Below, piece by piece: positions 35,642 through 45,736 of a stretch of 64,000 nucleotides of DNA. The DNA is taken from NCBI RefSeq assembly GCF_014640195.1, contig NZ_BMGM01000001.1:186001-250000 (forward strand), in the 5' to 3' direction. The stretch's first letter is position 1. Every line of letters begins with the position of its first letter. This stretch comes from Psychroflexus planctonicus. GTDB taxonomy: Bacteria > Bacteroidota > Bacteroidia > Flavobacteriales > Flavobacteriaceae. The notes under the pieces are model-generated. The model was not told the origin of the DNA, searched no databases, and saw only the letters and a program-made list of their open reading frames with translations. The position numbers were made by a program, and so were the translations under genes.

Positions 35642-35670
35642 AAGCCCATTCTTTATGTTTGGGCTTTTTT
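35642..35670 (+). terminator. Terminator downstream of gldJ
   Basis: AAGCCCA (35642-35648) pairs with TGGGCTT (35660-35666) across an 11-base loop, and T-residues continue to 35670. A possible TTG start for murF lies inside this hairpin and is therefore rejected. Confidence 0.8.
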
Positions 35671-35691
35671 AATACTCAGCAATGTAGAATT

Positions 35692-36969
35692 ATGGATATT
35701 TCAAAATTACATCAGCATTTTTTAAACAGTAGAGGAGTTTCAACAGACACGCGTAAAATTGAAAAAGACTCTATCTTTTTTGCTTTAAAGGGAGCTAATT
35801 TTAATGGAAATGAATATGCTCATCTAGCTTTAAAAAAAGGAGCCAAACTAGCCGTTGTAGACGATGCAAATCTTAAAGATGAACATTTTTTAAACTGTGA
35901 TGACGTGCTGAAATGTCTTCAAGAATTAGCCAACTTTCATCGGAAATATTTGGGCTTACCTATTATTGCCATTACAGGAAGCAATGGAAAAACAACTACC
36001 AAAAAATTGATTTTTAGTGTGCTTCGACAAAAATTCAACACCAAAGCCACGCAAGGAAATCTAAATAATCACATTGGTGTTCCGCTTACCTTGTTGTCAT
36101 TCAATAAAGAAACCGAAATCGGAATTGTAGAAATGGGAGCCAATCACCAAGGAGAAATTGCTGCACTTTGTAAAATAGCGGAACCTGATTATGGATACAT
36201 CACTAACTTTGGTAAAGCTCATTTAGAAGGCTTTGGTGGTATTGAAGGTGTTATAAAAGGCAAGTCTGAATTGTACCGACATATCATAGCAAATAAAGGC
36301 TTCCTTTTCATCAACGCAGATGATGATTTACAAGTAGAAAAAACAAAAGAAGCAAAACGATTTAGCATTGGGGCTAATTCTGCAGATTGTGAAGTAGAAT
36401 TGGTAAAAACACATCCAACAGTAGTGGTGAGTTATCAAAACCAGCAAATTAAAAGCAAACTATTAGGCGCCTATAACTTTAAAAATATTGCTGCTGCTAT
36501 TGGAATTGGAGCTTATTTTAAAGTTCCAACAGATGCTATTAAAAAAGGAATTGAAAGTTTTATGACGGAAGAAAATCGTTCACAACTGCTTCAAACCAAA
36601 AACAACGCTATTTTATTAGATGCTTACAATGCTAACCCAAGTAGTATGCAAGCGGCTTTAGAAAACTTTCATGGTCTAGATGCCGAACATAAAGTACTTA
36701 TTTTAGGCGACATGTTTGAAATTGGTGAAGATTCCATGAAAGAGCACCAACACATTATTGAACTGGCGAATCAACTTCAATTTGAAGATGTTTTGGTCTG
36801 TGGTGAAGCCTTTTACGAAGCCAATCAAAAATTAAATCATCCTGTTATTGCATTTCAGAAATTTGAAGATGTATCCAATTACTTAAAAAAGAATGTCTTT
36901 AAAGACAAAACAATTTTAATTAAAGGTTCGCGTGGAATGGCATTAGAACGTTGCTTGGATGAATTATAA
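35692..36969 (+). CDS. murF: UDP-N-acetylmuramoyl-tripeptide--D-alanyl-D-alanine ligase
   Basis: 425 residues from the ATG at 35692. The Mur ligase features are an N-terminal D-T-R-K-I-E, the ATP loop G-S-N-G-K-T-T-T-K, N-L-N-N-H-I-G-V-P, E-M-G-A-N-H-Q-G-E-I and the late D-A-Y-N-A-N-P-S-S-M. It adds D-Ala-D-Ala to the peptidoglycan precursor in the cytosol. It overlaps the MATE transporter gene by 11 bases, so the two are coupled. An 11-codon longer start (TTG at 35659) would begin in the gldJ terminator and is not used here. Confidence 0.95.
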   Translation: MDISKLHQHFLNSRGVSTDTRKIEKDSIFFALKGANFNGNEYAHLALKKGAKLAVVDDANLKDEHFLNCDDVLKCLQELANFHRKYLGLPIIAITGSNGKTTTKKLIFSVLRQKFNTKATQGNLNNHIGVPLTLLSFNKETEIGIVEMGANHQGEIAALCKIAEPDYGYITNFGKAHLEGFGGIEGVIKGKSELYRHIIANKGFLFINADDDLQVEKTKEAKRFSIGANSADCEVELVKTHPTVVVSYQNQQIKSKLLGAYNFKNIAAAIGIGAYFKVPTDAIKKGIESFMTEENRSQLLQTKNNAILLDAYNANPSSMQAALENFHGLDAEHKVLILGDMFEIGEDSMKEHQHIIELANQLQFEDVLVCGEAFYEANQKLNHPVIAFQKFEDVSNYLKKNVFKDKTILIKGSRGMALERCLDEL

Positions 36970-38317
36970 AACCCAAAAAGTAAGTTTTAAAGAGATCAAT
37001 AAAATAGCTGTCCCAGCTATTATCGCCGGTATTGCTGAACCCTTAATTTCTTTAGCCGATATTGCCATCATTGGAAATGTTCAAGAAAATCCTGTTGAAG
37101 CTTTGGCTGCGGTAGGCATCGTTGGGTCTTTTCTTTCGGCTATAATTTGGATTATCGCACAAACCAAAACCGCAATTTCAGCAGTGGTTTCACAGCGTTT
37201 GGGTCAACAGCGAATTAACAGTGTAAAAACATTAGTGCCACAAGTTATTCTGTTTAATTTTATGCTCAGTTTACTTATATACTTCAGCACAGCACTTTTA
37301 GCAGAGTTTATTTTTAGCGCTTATAAAGCTGAAGGTTTGATATTGAATTATGCTGTAGATTATTACCGAATTCGTGCGTTGGGCTTTCATCTTACTTTGG
37401 TTACGTTTGCTATTTTTGGAGTATTTCGTGGGCTTCAAAATACATTGTGGGCCATGAAATGTAGCTTGGTTGGTGCAACGGTTAACATTGGTTTAAATTA
37501 CGTTTTAGTCTACGGAATAACAGGCTGGTTTGAAGGATTTCATATTGCTGGAGCTGCTTGGGCAAGTCTTGCTGCACAGTTAGTCATGCTGCTCATGGCA
37601 TTGTATTTCTTTTTCAAAAAAACACCTTTTCATTTAAAATTGAGTTTCACGATTAATCCAGAAATGAAACCGCTTTTATTAATGAGCGCCAATTTATTTA
37701 TCCGAACATTATCACTCAATATTGCTATTTACTTAGCCAACACCTACGCTACTGGGTATGGCAATTCTCATATTGCAGCGCAAAGTATTTTAATGAATAT
37801 CTGGTTGTTTTTTTCCTTTTTTATAGATGGTTATGCCAATGCAGGAAATGCCATTGGTGGAAAATTATTGGGAGAAAAAGCTTATCTCAAACTATGGAAT
37901 TTAAGCAAAGACATCAGCAAATATGCGGTTGGAATTGCAATTCTGCTCGGTATTATTTGCAGTCTTTTTTACACTGAAATCGGATTGATTTTCAATAAAG
38001 ACGAAAACGTACTGCGTTTATTTGAAAGTGTTTTTTGGATGGTCTTAATCATGCAACCTGTAAATGCAATTGCTTTTATGTTCGATGGAATTTTCAAAGG
38101 AATGGGGGAAGCTAAATATTTAAGAAATCTATTGTTAGTGGCTACTTTTCTAGGCTTCATTCCTAGCTTATTAATAGCAGATTATTTTAATTTGAAGCTG
38201 TATGGAATATGGATTGCCTTTTTTGTATGGATGTTAATTCGCTCGAGTGTTTTGGTGTATAAATTCAAAAACAAGTATGTTGCTAAAGCCAAAATAGAGC
38301 AAGATGCTTCTGCTTAA
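36959..38317 (+). CDS. MATE family efflux transporter
   Basis: 452 residues with about twelve hydrophobic helices. The N-terminal half has P-A-I-I-A-G-I-A-E-P-L-I-S-L-A-D and A-A-V-G-I-V-G-S-F; the repeat-related second half begins near residue 235. The DinF-like branch of MATE fits best. It would export cationic compounds in exchange for Na+ or H+ (family knowledge); the actual substrate is unknown. Its start lies inside the last codons of murF (11-base overlap). A T-run follows the stop. Confidence 0.9.
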   Translation: MNYKTQKVSFKEINKIAVPAIIAGIAEPLISLADIAIIGNVQENPVEALAAVGIVGSFLSAIIWIIAQTKTAISAVVSQRLGQQRINSVKTLVPQVILFNFMLSLLIYFSTALLAEFIFSAYKAEGLILNYAVDYYRIRALGFHLTLVTFAIFGVFRGLQNTLWAMKCSLVGATVNIGLNYVLVYGITGWFEGFHIAGAAWASLAAQLVMLLMALYFFFKKTPFHLKLSFTINPEMKPLLLMSANLFIRTLSLNIAIYLANTYATGYGNSHIAAQSILMNIWLFFSFFIDGYANAGNAIGGKLLGEKAYLKLWNLSKDISKYAVGIAILLGIICSLFYTEIGLIFNKDENVLRLFESVFWMVLIMQPVNAIAFMFDGIFKGMGEAKYLRNLLLVATFLGFIPSLLIADYFNLKLYGIWIAFFVWMLIRSSVLVYKFKNKYVAKAKIEQDASA

Positions 38318-38426
38318 CTCACTGTTTTTTTTTTAACAAAAACCCCTTAGCTTTTCAGCTTAAAATTTAGCCGCAGTTTAACAATTAGTTATTCAGTATT
38401 CGTTCAAATACTTCTATTTTTAAGCT

Positions 38427-39548
38427 ATGAGAAAAGATTTTAATTCTACAGGTTTTCGCTTTAGTCAATTTGAAGAGAAAAACACATCTCAATTCGATCG
38501 CATATTCGAAGTATTTAAAGAACTCATCACCTACACTTCTGGCGATTTTGATGAAGCGATGGACTGGCTAAAACAGCTGGATAAAGAATACAAACTAACT
38601 ACAGACGAGTATAGTTTAGACGATTTTATTGAAGACTTAAAAAAGAAAGGATATCTAAGAGAAGAAGTTCAACCCGATGGAAAAAACGGTTTAAAAATTA
38701 CAGATAAAACCGAACAAGCCATTCGAAAAAGAGCTTTAGAGCAAATTTTCGGAAAACTGAAAAAAACACGATCCGGACAACATAAAACCAAATATACTGG
38801 ATCCGGTGACGAAGAAACAGGTGTTCTGCGCGATTATCAATTTGGTGATGCATTAGATAAAATTTCCATGACCGATTCCATTAAAAATGCGCAAGTAAAC
38901 CATGGAATTAGCGACTTTCAACTTACCGAAGACGATTTGGTAGTCAAGGAAACTTCGCATAACAGCCAAATGAGCACAGTCTTAATGATAGACATTAGCC
39001 ACAGCATGATTTTGTACGGCGAAGACCGAATTACACCTGCCAAAAAAGTAGCGATGGCTTTGGCCGAATTAATTACTACACGCTATCCAAAAGACAGCAT
39101 AGATATTATTGTTTTTGGAAACGATGCATGGCCAGTTAAAATTAAAGATTTACCGTATTTACAAGTTGGTCCTTTTCATACCAATACCGTGGCAGGATTA
39201 CAATTGGCAATGGATATTTTAAGAAGAAAAAGAAATGCCAACAAGCAAATTTTCATGATTACCGATGGAAAACCGAGTTGCTTAAAAATGGCTGACGGAA
39301 GTTACTACAAAAACAGCGCAGGTTTGGATCCGTTTATTACTGAAAAATGCTACAATATGGCTGCACAATCCCGAAAATTAAATATTCCGATTACTACTTT
39401 CATGATTACTTCCGACCCGTATTTACGAAGATTTGTAGAAGAATTTACAGCTTCTAATCGCGGAAAAGCCATTTATGCAGGTTTAGAAGGTTTGGGCGAA
39501 ATGATTTTTGAAGATTACGAAAACAACCGAAAAAAAAGAATGCGATAA
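38427..39548 (+). CDS. VWA domain-containing protein, magnesium-chelatase/MoxR-associated type
   Basis: 373 residues. The N-terminal 170 residues are helical and charged. The C-terminal von Willebrand A domain (about 185-365) has the complete MIDAS start M-I-D-I-S-H-S-M (DxSxS), a conserved T in H-T-N-T-V-A-G and M-I-T-D-G-K-P. No signal peptide or membrane helix, so it is cytosolic. The AAA+ gene begins one base after its stop. AAA+/VWA pairs act as metal-insertion or protein-remodelling chaperones; the client is not evident here. Confidence 0.85.
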   Translation: MRKDFNSTGFRFSQFEEKNTSQFDRIFEVFKELITYTSGDFDEAMDWLKQLDKEYKLTTDEYSLDDFIEDLKKKGYLREEVQPDGKNGLKITDKTEQAIRKRALEQIFGKLKKTRSGQHKTKYTGSGDEETGVLRDYQFGDALDKISMTDSIKNAQVNHGISDFQLTEDDLVVKETSHNSQMSTVLMIDISHSMILYGEDRITPAKKVAMALAELITTRYPKDSIDIIVFGNDAWPVKIKDLPYLQVGPFHTNTVAGLQLAMDILRRKRNANKQIFMITDGKPSCLKMADGSYYKNSAGLDPFITEKCYNMAAQSRKLNIPITTFMITSDPYLRRFVEEFTASNRGKAIYAGLEGLGEMIFEDYENNRKKRMR

Positions 39549-39549
39549 T

Positions 39550-41010
39550 ATGAAAATCAAGAATATAAAAACCCTAGGTGAATTGAAGGCAGCTGGCTAT
39601 CAATCTCAACATATAAAGGATGAATTACGGTCGAATTTAATTCAAAAAATTAAAAATAAAGAAAATGCTTTTGAAGGTATTCATGGTTTCGAAAACACTG
39701 TAATTCCTGAATTGGAGCGTGCCATACTTTCTAGGCACAACATTAATTTATTGGGTTTACGCGGCCAAGCCAAAACCCGAATTGCTCGGAATTTAATTCA
39801 TTTATTAGACGAATACATTCCCGTTGTAGAAGGTTCTGAAATCAATGATGACCCTTTGCAGCCCATTTCACGATTTGCCAAAGAACAAATTGAAAAGCAT
39901 GGCGACAAAACTCCCATTGCTTGGTTGCATAGAAGCGATCGTTTTTTTGAAAAATTAGCAACTCCCGATGTTTCTGTAGCCGATTTAATTGGCGACATCG
40001 ATCCGATTAAAGCAGCCAATTTAAAATTGAATTATACCGATGAACGCGTAATTCACTTTGGAATGATTCCGCGTGCACACCGATGTATTTTCGTGATAAA
40101 TGAACTTCCCGATTTACAGGCTAGAATTCAAGTTGCCTTGTTTAATATTTTACAAGAAGGCGATATTCAAATACGTGGTTTCAAATTGCGTTTGCCATTG
40201 GATTTACAATTTGTATTTACAGCCAATCCAGAAGATTATACGAATCGCGGTAGCATAGTAACTCCGTTGAAAGACCGTATTGGATCTCAAATTTTAACGC
40301 ATTACCCAAAAGAAATTGAAATTGCCAAAACCATTACACAGCAAGAAGCTAAATTAGACACAGCTCAGCAAATGGTTAGCGTTCCTGAAATTGCAAAAGA
40401 TTTATTAGAACAAATTAGTTTTGAAGCTCGCGAAAGCGAATATGTAGATGCTAAAAGTGGCGTGAGTGCAAGGTTGAGTATTACTGCTTATCAAAATTTA
40501 ATTAGTACAGCAGAACGCAGAGCTTTAGCTAATGGCGAAAAATCTACCCAAGTACGCTTATCTGATTTTGTAGGAATTATTCCTTCCATTACTGGAAAAG
40601 TTGAATTATTATATGAAGGTGAACAAGCAGGAGCCGATCATGTTGCTTTTCAATTGTTAGAAGATGCCATAAAAAAACAGCATGAAAATTACTTTCCTCC
40701 ACTCAAAAAATTAGAAAAAGAAAGCGACAAAGCTCCGTATAAAGAATTGTTGGAATGGTTTTATGAAGGCAATCAAGTTGAATTATTCGACCATGTTTCT
40801 GACGATGAATACAAATCAGAGCTTTTACAAATTGAACCTTTAGTAGCATTTGTAAAAAAACATGTGAAAGATGCAAATGAAGATGAAACCTATTTTTATA
40901 TGGAATTGGTACTTTGGGCGTTAACTGCGCATCAAAAATTGAGCAAGCATCGATTTACTGATGGCAATCAGTTTCGAGATTTACTAGGGAATTACCTAAA
41001 TAATTTATAA
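39550..41010 (+). CDS. AAA+ ATPase, magnesium-chelatase/MoxR-like
   Basis: 486 residues from the ATG at 39550; an earlier ATG at 39508 lies inside the VWA gene and is less likely. A variant Walker A is G-L-R-G-Q-A-K-T (about residue 66), and the Walker B-like segment is C-I-F-V-I-N-E-L-P. An arginine-finger region is near T-P-L-K-D-R-I-G-S. A C-terminal helical lid follows. It should work with the VWA partner encoded directly upstream. A small membrane protein gene follows after 10 bases. Confidence 0.88.
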   Translation: MKIKNIKTLGELKAAGYQSQHIKDELRSNLIQKIKNKENAFEGIHGFENTVIPELERAILSRHNINLLGLRGQAKTRIARNLIHLLDEYIPVVEGSEINDDPLQPISRFAKEQIEKHGDKTPIAWLHRSDRFFEKLATPDVSVADLIGDIDPIKAANLKLNYTDERVIHFGMIPRAHRCIFVINELPDLQARIQVALFNILQEGDIQIRGFKLRLPLDLQFVFTANPEDYTNRGSIVTPLKDRIGSQILTHYPKEIEIAKTITQQEAKLDTAQQMVSVPEIAKDLLEQISFEARESEYVDAKSGVSARLSITAYQNLISTAERRALANGEKSTQVRLSDFVGIIPSITGKVELLYEGEQAGADHVAFQLLEDAIKKQHENYFPPLKKLEKESDKAPYKELLEWFYEGNQVELFDHVSDDEYKSELLQIEPLVAFVKKHVKDANEDETYFYMELVLWALTAHQKLSKHRFTDGNQFRDLLGNYLNNL

Positions 41011-41020
41011 ATTGAAAATT

Positions 41021-41182
41021 ATGCAAAGTGAACTACCTAAACAAGAAACCTTACCAGATGATTATGAATTTATTCTCGCAGAATTTTTAAGCGAAAACTG
41101 GTTTTATCTAGTAGCCTTCGTATTAATTGTAGCGATTGTAATTTTTTATTCGATACATAGGAAACAGCAAAAAAATAAGTAA
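41021..41182 (+). CDS. Small single-helix membrane protein
   Basis: A 53-residue open frame: acidic N-terminal 25 residues (S-E-L-P-K-Q-E-T-L-P-D-D-Y-E), one strong membrane helix (W-F-Y-L-V-A-F-V-L-I-V-A-I-V-I-F-Y) and a basic tail (R-K-Q-Q-K-N-K). It starts 10 bases after the AAA+ gene and ends 30 bases before a terminator, so it is the third gene of that operon. Nothing closer could be recognised. It may tether the AAA+/VWA pair to the inner membrane (inference). Confidence 0.65.
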   Translation: MQSELPKQETLPDDYEFILAEFLSENWFYLVAFVLIVAIVIFYSIHRKQQKNK

Positions 41183-41212
41183 AACTCTACGTGTTTTGAG
41201 CTTTTAACAAAT

Positions 41213-41240
41213 AAAAAGGAGCTTTTTCGAGCTCCTTTTT
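41213..41240 (+). terminator. Terminator of the VWA/AAA+ operon, likely bidirectional
   Basis: AAAAAGGAGCT (41213-41223) and AGCTCCTTTTT (41230-41240) form an 11-bp stem with a TTTTCG loop. Runs of A and T on both sides let it end transcripts from either strand, including the small minus-strand gene at 41260. Confidence 0.9.
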
Positions 41241-41259
41241 CTACATATAAACGAGTTAA

Positions 41260-41478
41260 TTAAGCCTTCAGTTTTCTAAATCCCAAATAGCTTCCTATTA
41301 GTGCTGTCATTCCTATAAACATACTAATGGGTGCTTCTGGAACATCATCTACGGTTTCAGAAAAACCAAGCGCATTACCTAGTTCACCGGCAGAAGCTTG
41401 ACCTAAGCTTACTTGCGTTAGCAAAAGTGCTGCCACAAAAAGCAATAAACCAAGTTGCTTACTGTTTATTTTTTTCAT
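41260..41478 (-). CDS. Small secreted protein with PEP-CTERM-like tail
   Basis: 72 residues. N-terminal signal peptide (L-G-L-L-L-F-V-A-A-L-L-L-T-Q-V-S-L-G-Q), a 20-residue spacer, then V-P-E-A-P-I, a hydrophobic helix (S-M-F-I-G-M-T-A-L-I-G-S-Y-L-G-F) and a basic end (R-K-L-K-A). The three-part tail is that of PEP-CTERM or PID-CTERM sorting signals, which in Bacteroidota are linked with XrtF-type exosortases (family knowledge). No exosortase is in the window. It stands alone between two terminators. Its role is unknown. Confidence 0.7.
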   Translation of the reverse strand: MKKINSKQLGLLLFVAALLLTQVSLGQASAGELGNALGFSETVDDVPEAPISMFIGMTALIGSYLGFRKLKA

Positions 41479-41664
41479 GTCTCTTGAAGTTTTCTATAAT
41501 ACGAATTGGTATTTTACATGTCACGCAATCAAGTTCTTTTAAAATACGTTCCTGACTGGTGTAAATGGCAAATACCATAACAAAATGTCTAGGACTAAGT
41601 ACCTAGATATCTAATAATAAATATGATGTTACTTTCAAATGAGTTTAAACCATAAATTCATAAA

Positions 41665-41694
41665 AAAAGCCGTTTCAAAAATGAAACGGCTTTT
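41665..41694 (-). terminator. Terminator of rimP-nusA-infB
   Basis: AAAAGCCGTTTC (41665-41676) and GAAACGGCTTTT (41683-41694) give a 12-bp stem with loop AAAAAT, 30 bases after the infB stop codon. The A-run preceding it reads as a U-tract on the minus strand. Confidence 0.9.
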
Positions 41695-41723
41695 ACATAT
41701 GATTTAAAATTCTGAAATTGAAC

Positions 41724-44444
41724 TTACTTCAGCTTTTTCTTTACTTCAACTTCTTGATACGCTTCTATAATATCGCCTTCTTTAATGTCGTTGTAGTTTT
41801 TAATTTGCATACCACAATCGTAACCTTTAGCTACTTCTCTTACATCGTCTTTAAAACGTTTTAAGGTAGATAAAGTTCCAGAGTGTACTACAATTCCATC
41901 ACGGATAATTCGAATATTGGAGTTTCTGTAAATTTTACCAGAAGTTACCATACAACCAGCAATGGTTCCAACTTTAGAAATCTTAAAGGTTTCTCTAATT
42001 TCAGCATTACCTGTAATTTCTTCTTTCAATTCAGGAGAAAGCATGCCTTCCATCGCATCTTTAATGTCGTTAATAGCATCATATATAATAGAATACATTC
42101 GGATGTCTATTTCTTCTTTATCTGCTAACTGTCTTGCAGCACCTGCAGGTCTAACATTAAATCCGATAATTACAGCGTCGGATGCAGAAGCTAACAATAC
42201 GTCAGATTCGGTTATGGCTCCAACTCCTTTGTGTATAATTTTCACCTGTATTTCTTCGGTAGATAATTTTTGTAAACTATCGCTTAAGGCTTCAACAGAA
42301 CCGTCTACATCTGCTTTTAAGATGACGTTTAATTCTTTGAAATCTCCTAAAGCAATACGTCTTCCAATTTCATCTAAGGTAATGTGTTTCTGTGTACGCA
42401 CATTTTGTTCCCGCATTAACTGCGTACGTTTAGCTGCAATATCTTTAGCTTCACGTTCGTCTTGCATTACTTTAAAGGTATCTCCAGCTTGTGGCGCACC
42501 GTCTAAACCTAAAATAGAAACCGGTGTAGATGGTCCAGCTGTTTCAACTCGGTTGCCACGTTCATCTTGCATGGCTTTAATTTTACCAGAAGTTGTTCCT
42601 GCAAGTAAGTAATCTCCTACTTTTAAAGTTCCTGTTTGTACTAAAATAGTAGACACATAACCTCTACCTTTATCTAAGAATGCTTCCACTACCGTTCCTT
42701 TCGCTAAACGATTCGGATTGGCTTTTAAATCTAATATTTCTGCTTCTAAAAGTACTTTTTCTAATAATTCTGCAACGCCTGTTCCTTGTTTTGCAGAAAT
42801 ATCATGCGATTGAATTTTACCACCCCAATCTTCTACCAATAAATCCATTGCTGCTAACTTTTCCTTAATTTTTTCAGGATTAGCCGTTGGTAAATCTACT
42901 TTATTAATCGCAAAAATGATAGGCACTTCTGCTGCTTGGGCATGCGCAATTGCTTCTTTGGTTTGCGGCATCACGTCATCGTCTGCTGCTACTACAATAA
43001 TAGCAATATCGGTTACTTTTGCCCCACGAGCACGCATTGCCGTAAAGGCTTCGTGACCTGGTGTATCTAAGAAAGATATTTTTTGTCCGTCTTTTAACTC
43101 TACTGCATAAGCTCCAATGTGTTGGGTAATTCCACCACTTTCACCTGCAATTACATTTTCTTCTCTAATGTAATCTAGTAAGGATGTTTTACCGTGGTCT
43201 ACGTGACCCATTACGGTAACAATTGGTGCACGAGGTTCTAAATCTTCTGGATTTTCTTCAACAATTTCGGTAGTAGGTTCAATTTCTTCAGAAACAAACT
43301 CTACGTCATATCCAAATTCTTCTGCAACAATACTTAATGTATCGGCATCTAAACGTTGGTTCATGGTTACCATCATTCCCAAAGACATACATGCCGAAAT
43401 AATTTTGGTAACGGGAACGTCCATCATGGTAGATACTTCGTTAACTGTAACAAATTCTGTTACTTTAAGTACTTTGCTATCTAGTTCTTGTTGTTCTTGT
43501 TCCTGTTGTGTTTTTTGCTTGTGTTGATCTCTTTTATCTTTACGGTAGCGAGCGCCTCTTCCTTTGCCACCTTTTCCTTGAAGTTTTTCAAGCGTCTCTC
43601 TAATTTGTTTTTGTACTTCTTCTTCTGTAGGCTCAGCTTTTGGAGTTGTTTTTTGTGGTCCACGAGCTTTGCCTTTGGTGTTTCTTCTATTATCTGAAGC
43701 ACCTCTTCCTGCATTCGGGTTTTTAGTAATGCGTTTTCTGCGTTTTTTCTTTTGGTCTGCAGCAGAAGTTGTTTTCTTCTCTTCTGGTTTTTTCTTTTTC
43801 TTGAATTGATCAAGATCAATTTTTTCACCAGTAAAGTTTGGTCCTTTTAACTTCGTGTATGAAGTTTCGTGGGTTTCCGTTACATCTCCAGGTTCGGCTT
43901 CTTTACGTTTAGCAGGTTGACTAGGAGTATTCTTGTCTTGTGGTTTAGGTTTTTGCGCCTGTGGTTTGTTATCTTGTTTAGGCGTTTTAGTTTCCTTGGA
44001 TTCTTCTTTTTTAGCCGCTTCTTTAGGTTTTTTTGTATCTGAAGGAGCTTCTTTTTTCTTTTTGTCTTTATCCAAGTCTATTTTACCTACTTGCTTAGGT
44101 CCTGCAAGTTTAGCTTTTTCCTTTGCCTTAATAATTTCTTCTTCTCGAGCTTTGGCTTTGGCGGCTTCAGCATCTTTGATTTTTTGAAGTTCTTTTTCTC
44201 TGGCAAGACGTATTTCTTCCTTCTCTTTCTTTTTCTCTTCGCTTACTTCTTTTGAAGCTACCTTTTTACTCTTATCGGTTTCGAAATTATCAGAAAGTAC
44301 CTGATATACTTCGTCAGAAATTTTGGTAGTAGGTCTAGCTTCAATTTCGTAACCTTCAGAATTAAGAAATTCTACAGCCCGGTCTAAAGAAATATTAAAC
44401 TCTCGTAAAACCTTATTTAACCTTATTTTTTTTGCTTCCGCCAT
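41724..44444 (-). CDS. infB: Translation initiation factor IF-2
   Basis: 906 residues. A small N-terminal IF2N-like fold (about 1-55) is followed by a long charged Lys/Glu/Ala/Pro region (about 60-340) as in Bacteroidota IF-2. The G domain begins with G-H-V-D-H-G-K-T at about residue 413; D-T-P-G-H-E-A-F and N-K-V-D-L are the other GTPase motifs. C-terminal domains bind fMet-tRNA. It is the last gene of the rimP-nusA-infB operon, 52 bases after nusA. Confidence 0.97.
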   Translation of the reverse strand: MAEAKKIRLNKVLREFNISLDRAVEFLNSEGYEIEARPTTKISDEVYQVLSDNFETDKSKKVASKEVSEEKKKEKEEIRLAREKELQKIKDAEAAKAKAREEEIIKAKEKAKLAGPKQVGKIDLDKDKKKKEAPSDTKKPKEAAKKEESKETKTPKQDNKPQAQKPKPQDKNTPSQPAKRKEAEPGDVTETHETSYTKLKGPNFTGEKIDLDQFKKKKKPEEKKTTSAADQKKKRRKRITKNPNAGRGASDNRRNTKGKARGPQKTTPKAEPTEEEVQKQIRETLEKLQGKGGKGRGARYRKDKRDQHKQKTQQEQEQQELDSKVLKVTEFVTVNEVSTMMDVPVTKIISACMSLGMMVTMNQRLDADTLSIVAEEFGYDVEFVSEEIEPTTEIVEENPEDLEPRAPIVTVMGHVDHGKTSLLDYIREENVIAGESGGITQHIGAYAVELKDGQKISFLDTPGHEAFTAMRARGAKVTDIAIIVVAADDDVMPQTKEAIAHAQAAEVPIIFAINKVDLPTANPEKIKEKLAAMDLLVEDWGGKIQSHDISAKQGTGVAELLEKVLLEAEILDLKANPNRLAKGTVVEAFLDKGRGYVSTILVQTGTLKVGDYLLAGTTSGKIKAMQDERGNRVETAGPSTPVSILGLDGAPQAGDTFKVMQDEREAKDIAAKRTQLMREQNVRTQKHITLDEIGRRIALGDFKELNVILKADVDGSVEALSDSLQKLSTEEIQVKIIHKGVGAITESDVLLASASDAVIIGFNVRPAGAARQLADKEEIDIRMYSIIYDAINDIKDAMEGMLSPELKEEITGNAEIRETFKISKVGTIAGCMVTSGKIYRNSNIRIIRDGIVVHSGTLSTLKRFKDDVREVAKGYDCGMQIKNYNDIKEGDIIEAYQEVEVKKKLK

Positions 44445-44496
44445 ATATTGCTCTCTAATTTGCAGTCCAAAAATACATAAAGATTAGCTGAAATTG

Positions 44497-45732
44497 CTAA
44501 TCTTCAAATTCTTCTTTTAAAATTCTAATTACTTCTTCAATTGTTTCTTCTTCTAAATCAGTTCGTCTAACTAAATCTTGAAGATCTTGTTCTAATATAC
44601 TTCTTGCTGTATCTAAACCAATTTTCTTAAATTCATTGATGATCCAGGTTTCAATTTCGTCTGTAAACTCAGTAAGTTCAACATCTTCTTCAGACAATCC
44701 TTCACGAATTACTTCAATTTCGAAACCGGTTAATTGGCAAGCTAATCTAATGTTATGGCCACCACGGCCAATTGCTTTAGAAACTTCTTCTGGCTTTAAA
44801 AGCACTTCTGCGGTATTGTTTTCTTCATTAACTGTTAATGAAGCAATTTTAGCAGGACTTAAAGCTCTGGTAATGTACAAATGTTTGTTGGTTGTATAAT
44901 TTATTACATCAATGTTTTCGTTTCCTAATTCACGTACAATTCCGTGAATTCTGGAGCCACGCATTCCAACACAAGCTCCAACTGGATCTATTCTATCATC
45001 ATAGGTGTCTACAGCAACTTTTGCTTTTTCTCCTGAAACACGAACACATCCTTTTACGGTAATTAAACCGTCAAATACTTCTGGTATTTCTTGTTCAAAT
45101 AACTTCTCTAAAAATACTGGAGAAGTTCTTGACAAGATTATAGATGGTTTATTCCCGCGCAACTCTACACTGTGAATTACTCCGCGAACGGAGTCTCCTT
45201 TTCTGTAAAAATCTCTAGGAATTTGGTGTTCTTTAGGAATAACTAATTCGTTTCCGTCATCATCAACTAAAATAACAACTTTATGACGAACGTGATGGAC
45301 TTCTGCAGTGTAAATCTCCCCTTCTAAATCTTTGAATTGTTTAAAGATATTCGTGTTATCGTGCTCATGAATTTTAGCAATTAAGTTTTGACGAAGAGAC
45401 AAGATTGCTCTTCTTCCTAAATGCGCTAATTTCACTTCTTCAGAAACATCTTCTCCTACTTCAAAGTCAGGTTCAATTTTTCTTGCTTCGGCTAAGGATA
45501 TTTCTTTGTTGCCATCTTCTACTTCTCCATCATTAACAACAATACGGTTTCTCCAAATCTCTAAATCTCCTTTATCTGGATTTATAATAATATCAAAATT
45601 ATCATCTTCGCCATATTTGCGTTTTAGAGCAGCTCTAAACACTTCTTCCAAAATGGCCATTAAGGTAACTCGGTCTATAAATTTGTCGTCCTTAAATTCT
45701 GAAAAGGAATTAATTAAATCGATATTCTCCAT
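44497..45732 (-). CDS. nusA: Transcription termination/antitermination factor NusA
   Basis: 411 residues, typical of Bacteroidota NusA, which lacks the C-terminal acidic repeats of E. coli. Order: an N-terminal RNA-polymerase-binding domain; an S1 domain (about 130-200); KH1 (V-G-A-C-V-G-M-R-G-S-R-I) and KH2 (G-R-G-G-H-N-I-R-L-A) near 250-345. It binds RNA polymerase and nascent RNA. It starts 4 bases after rimP. A terminator-like hairpin precedes rimP, which NusA itself could influence (inference). Confidence 0.96.
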   Translation of the reverse strand: MENIDLINSFSEFKDDKFIDRVTLMAILEEVFRAALKRKYGEDDNFDIIINPDKGDLEIWRNRIVVNDGEVEDGNKEISLAEARKIEPDFEVGEDVSEEVKLAHLGRRAILSLRQNLIAKIHEHDNTNIFKQFKDLEGEIYTAEVHHVRHKVVILVDDDGNELVIPKEHQIPRDFYRKGDSVRGVIHSVELRGNKPSIILSRTSPVFLEKLFEQEIPEVFDGLITVKGCVRVSGEKAKVAVDTYDDRIDPVGACVGMRGSRIHGIVRELGNENIDVINYTTNKHLYITRALSPAKIASLTVNEENNTAEVLLKPEEVSKAIGRGGHNIRLACQLTGFEIEVIREGLSEEDVELTEFTDEIETWIINEFKKIGLDTARSILEQDLQDLVRRTDLEEETIEEVIRILKEEFED

Positions 45733-45736
45733 ATCC

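Noticed and set aside
35659-35691. TTG start for murF
   Set aside because: It lies within the gldJ terminator stem; the ATG at 35692 fits the family N-terminus.
41962-42612. 216-residue frame antisense to infB
   Set aside because: It mirrors the conserved IF-2 C-terminal domains codon for codon and has the composition of a shadow frame.
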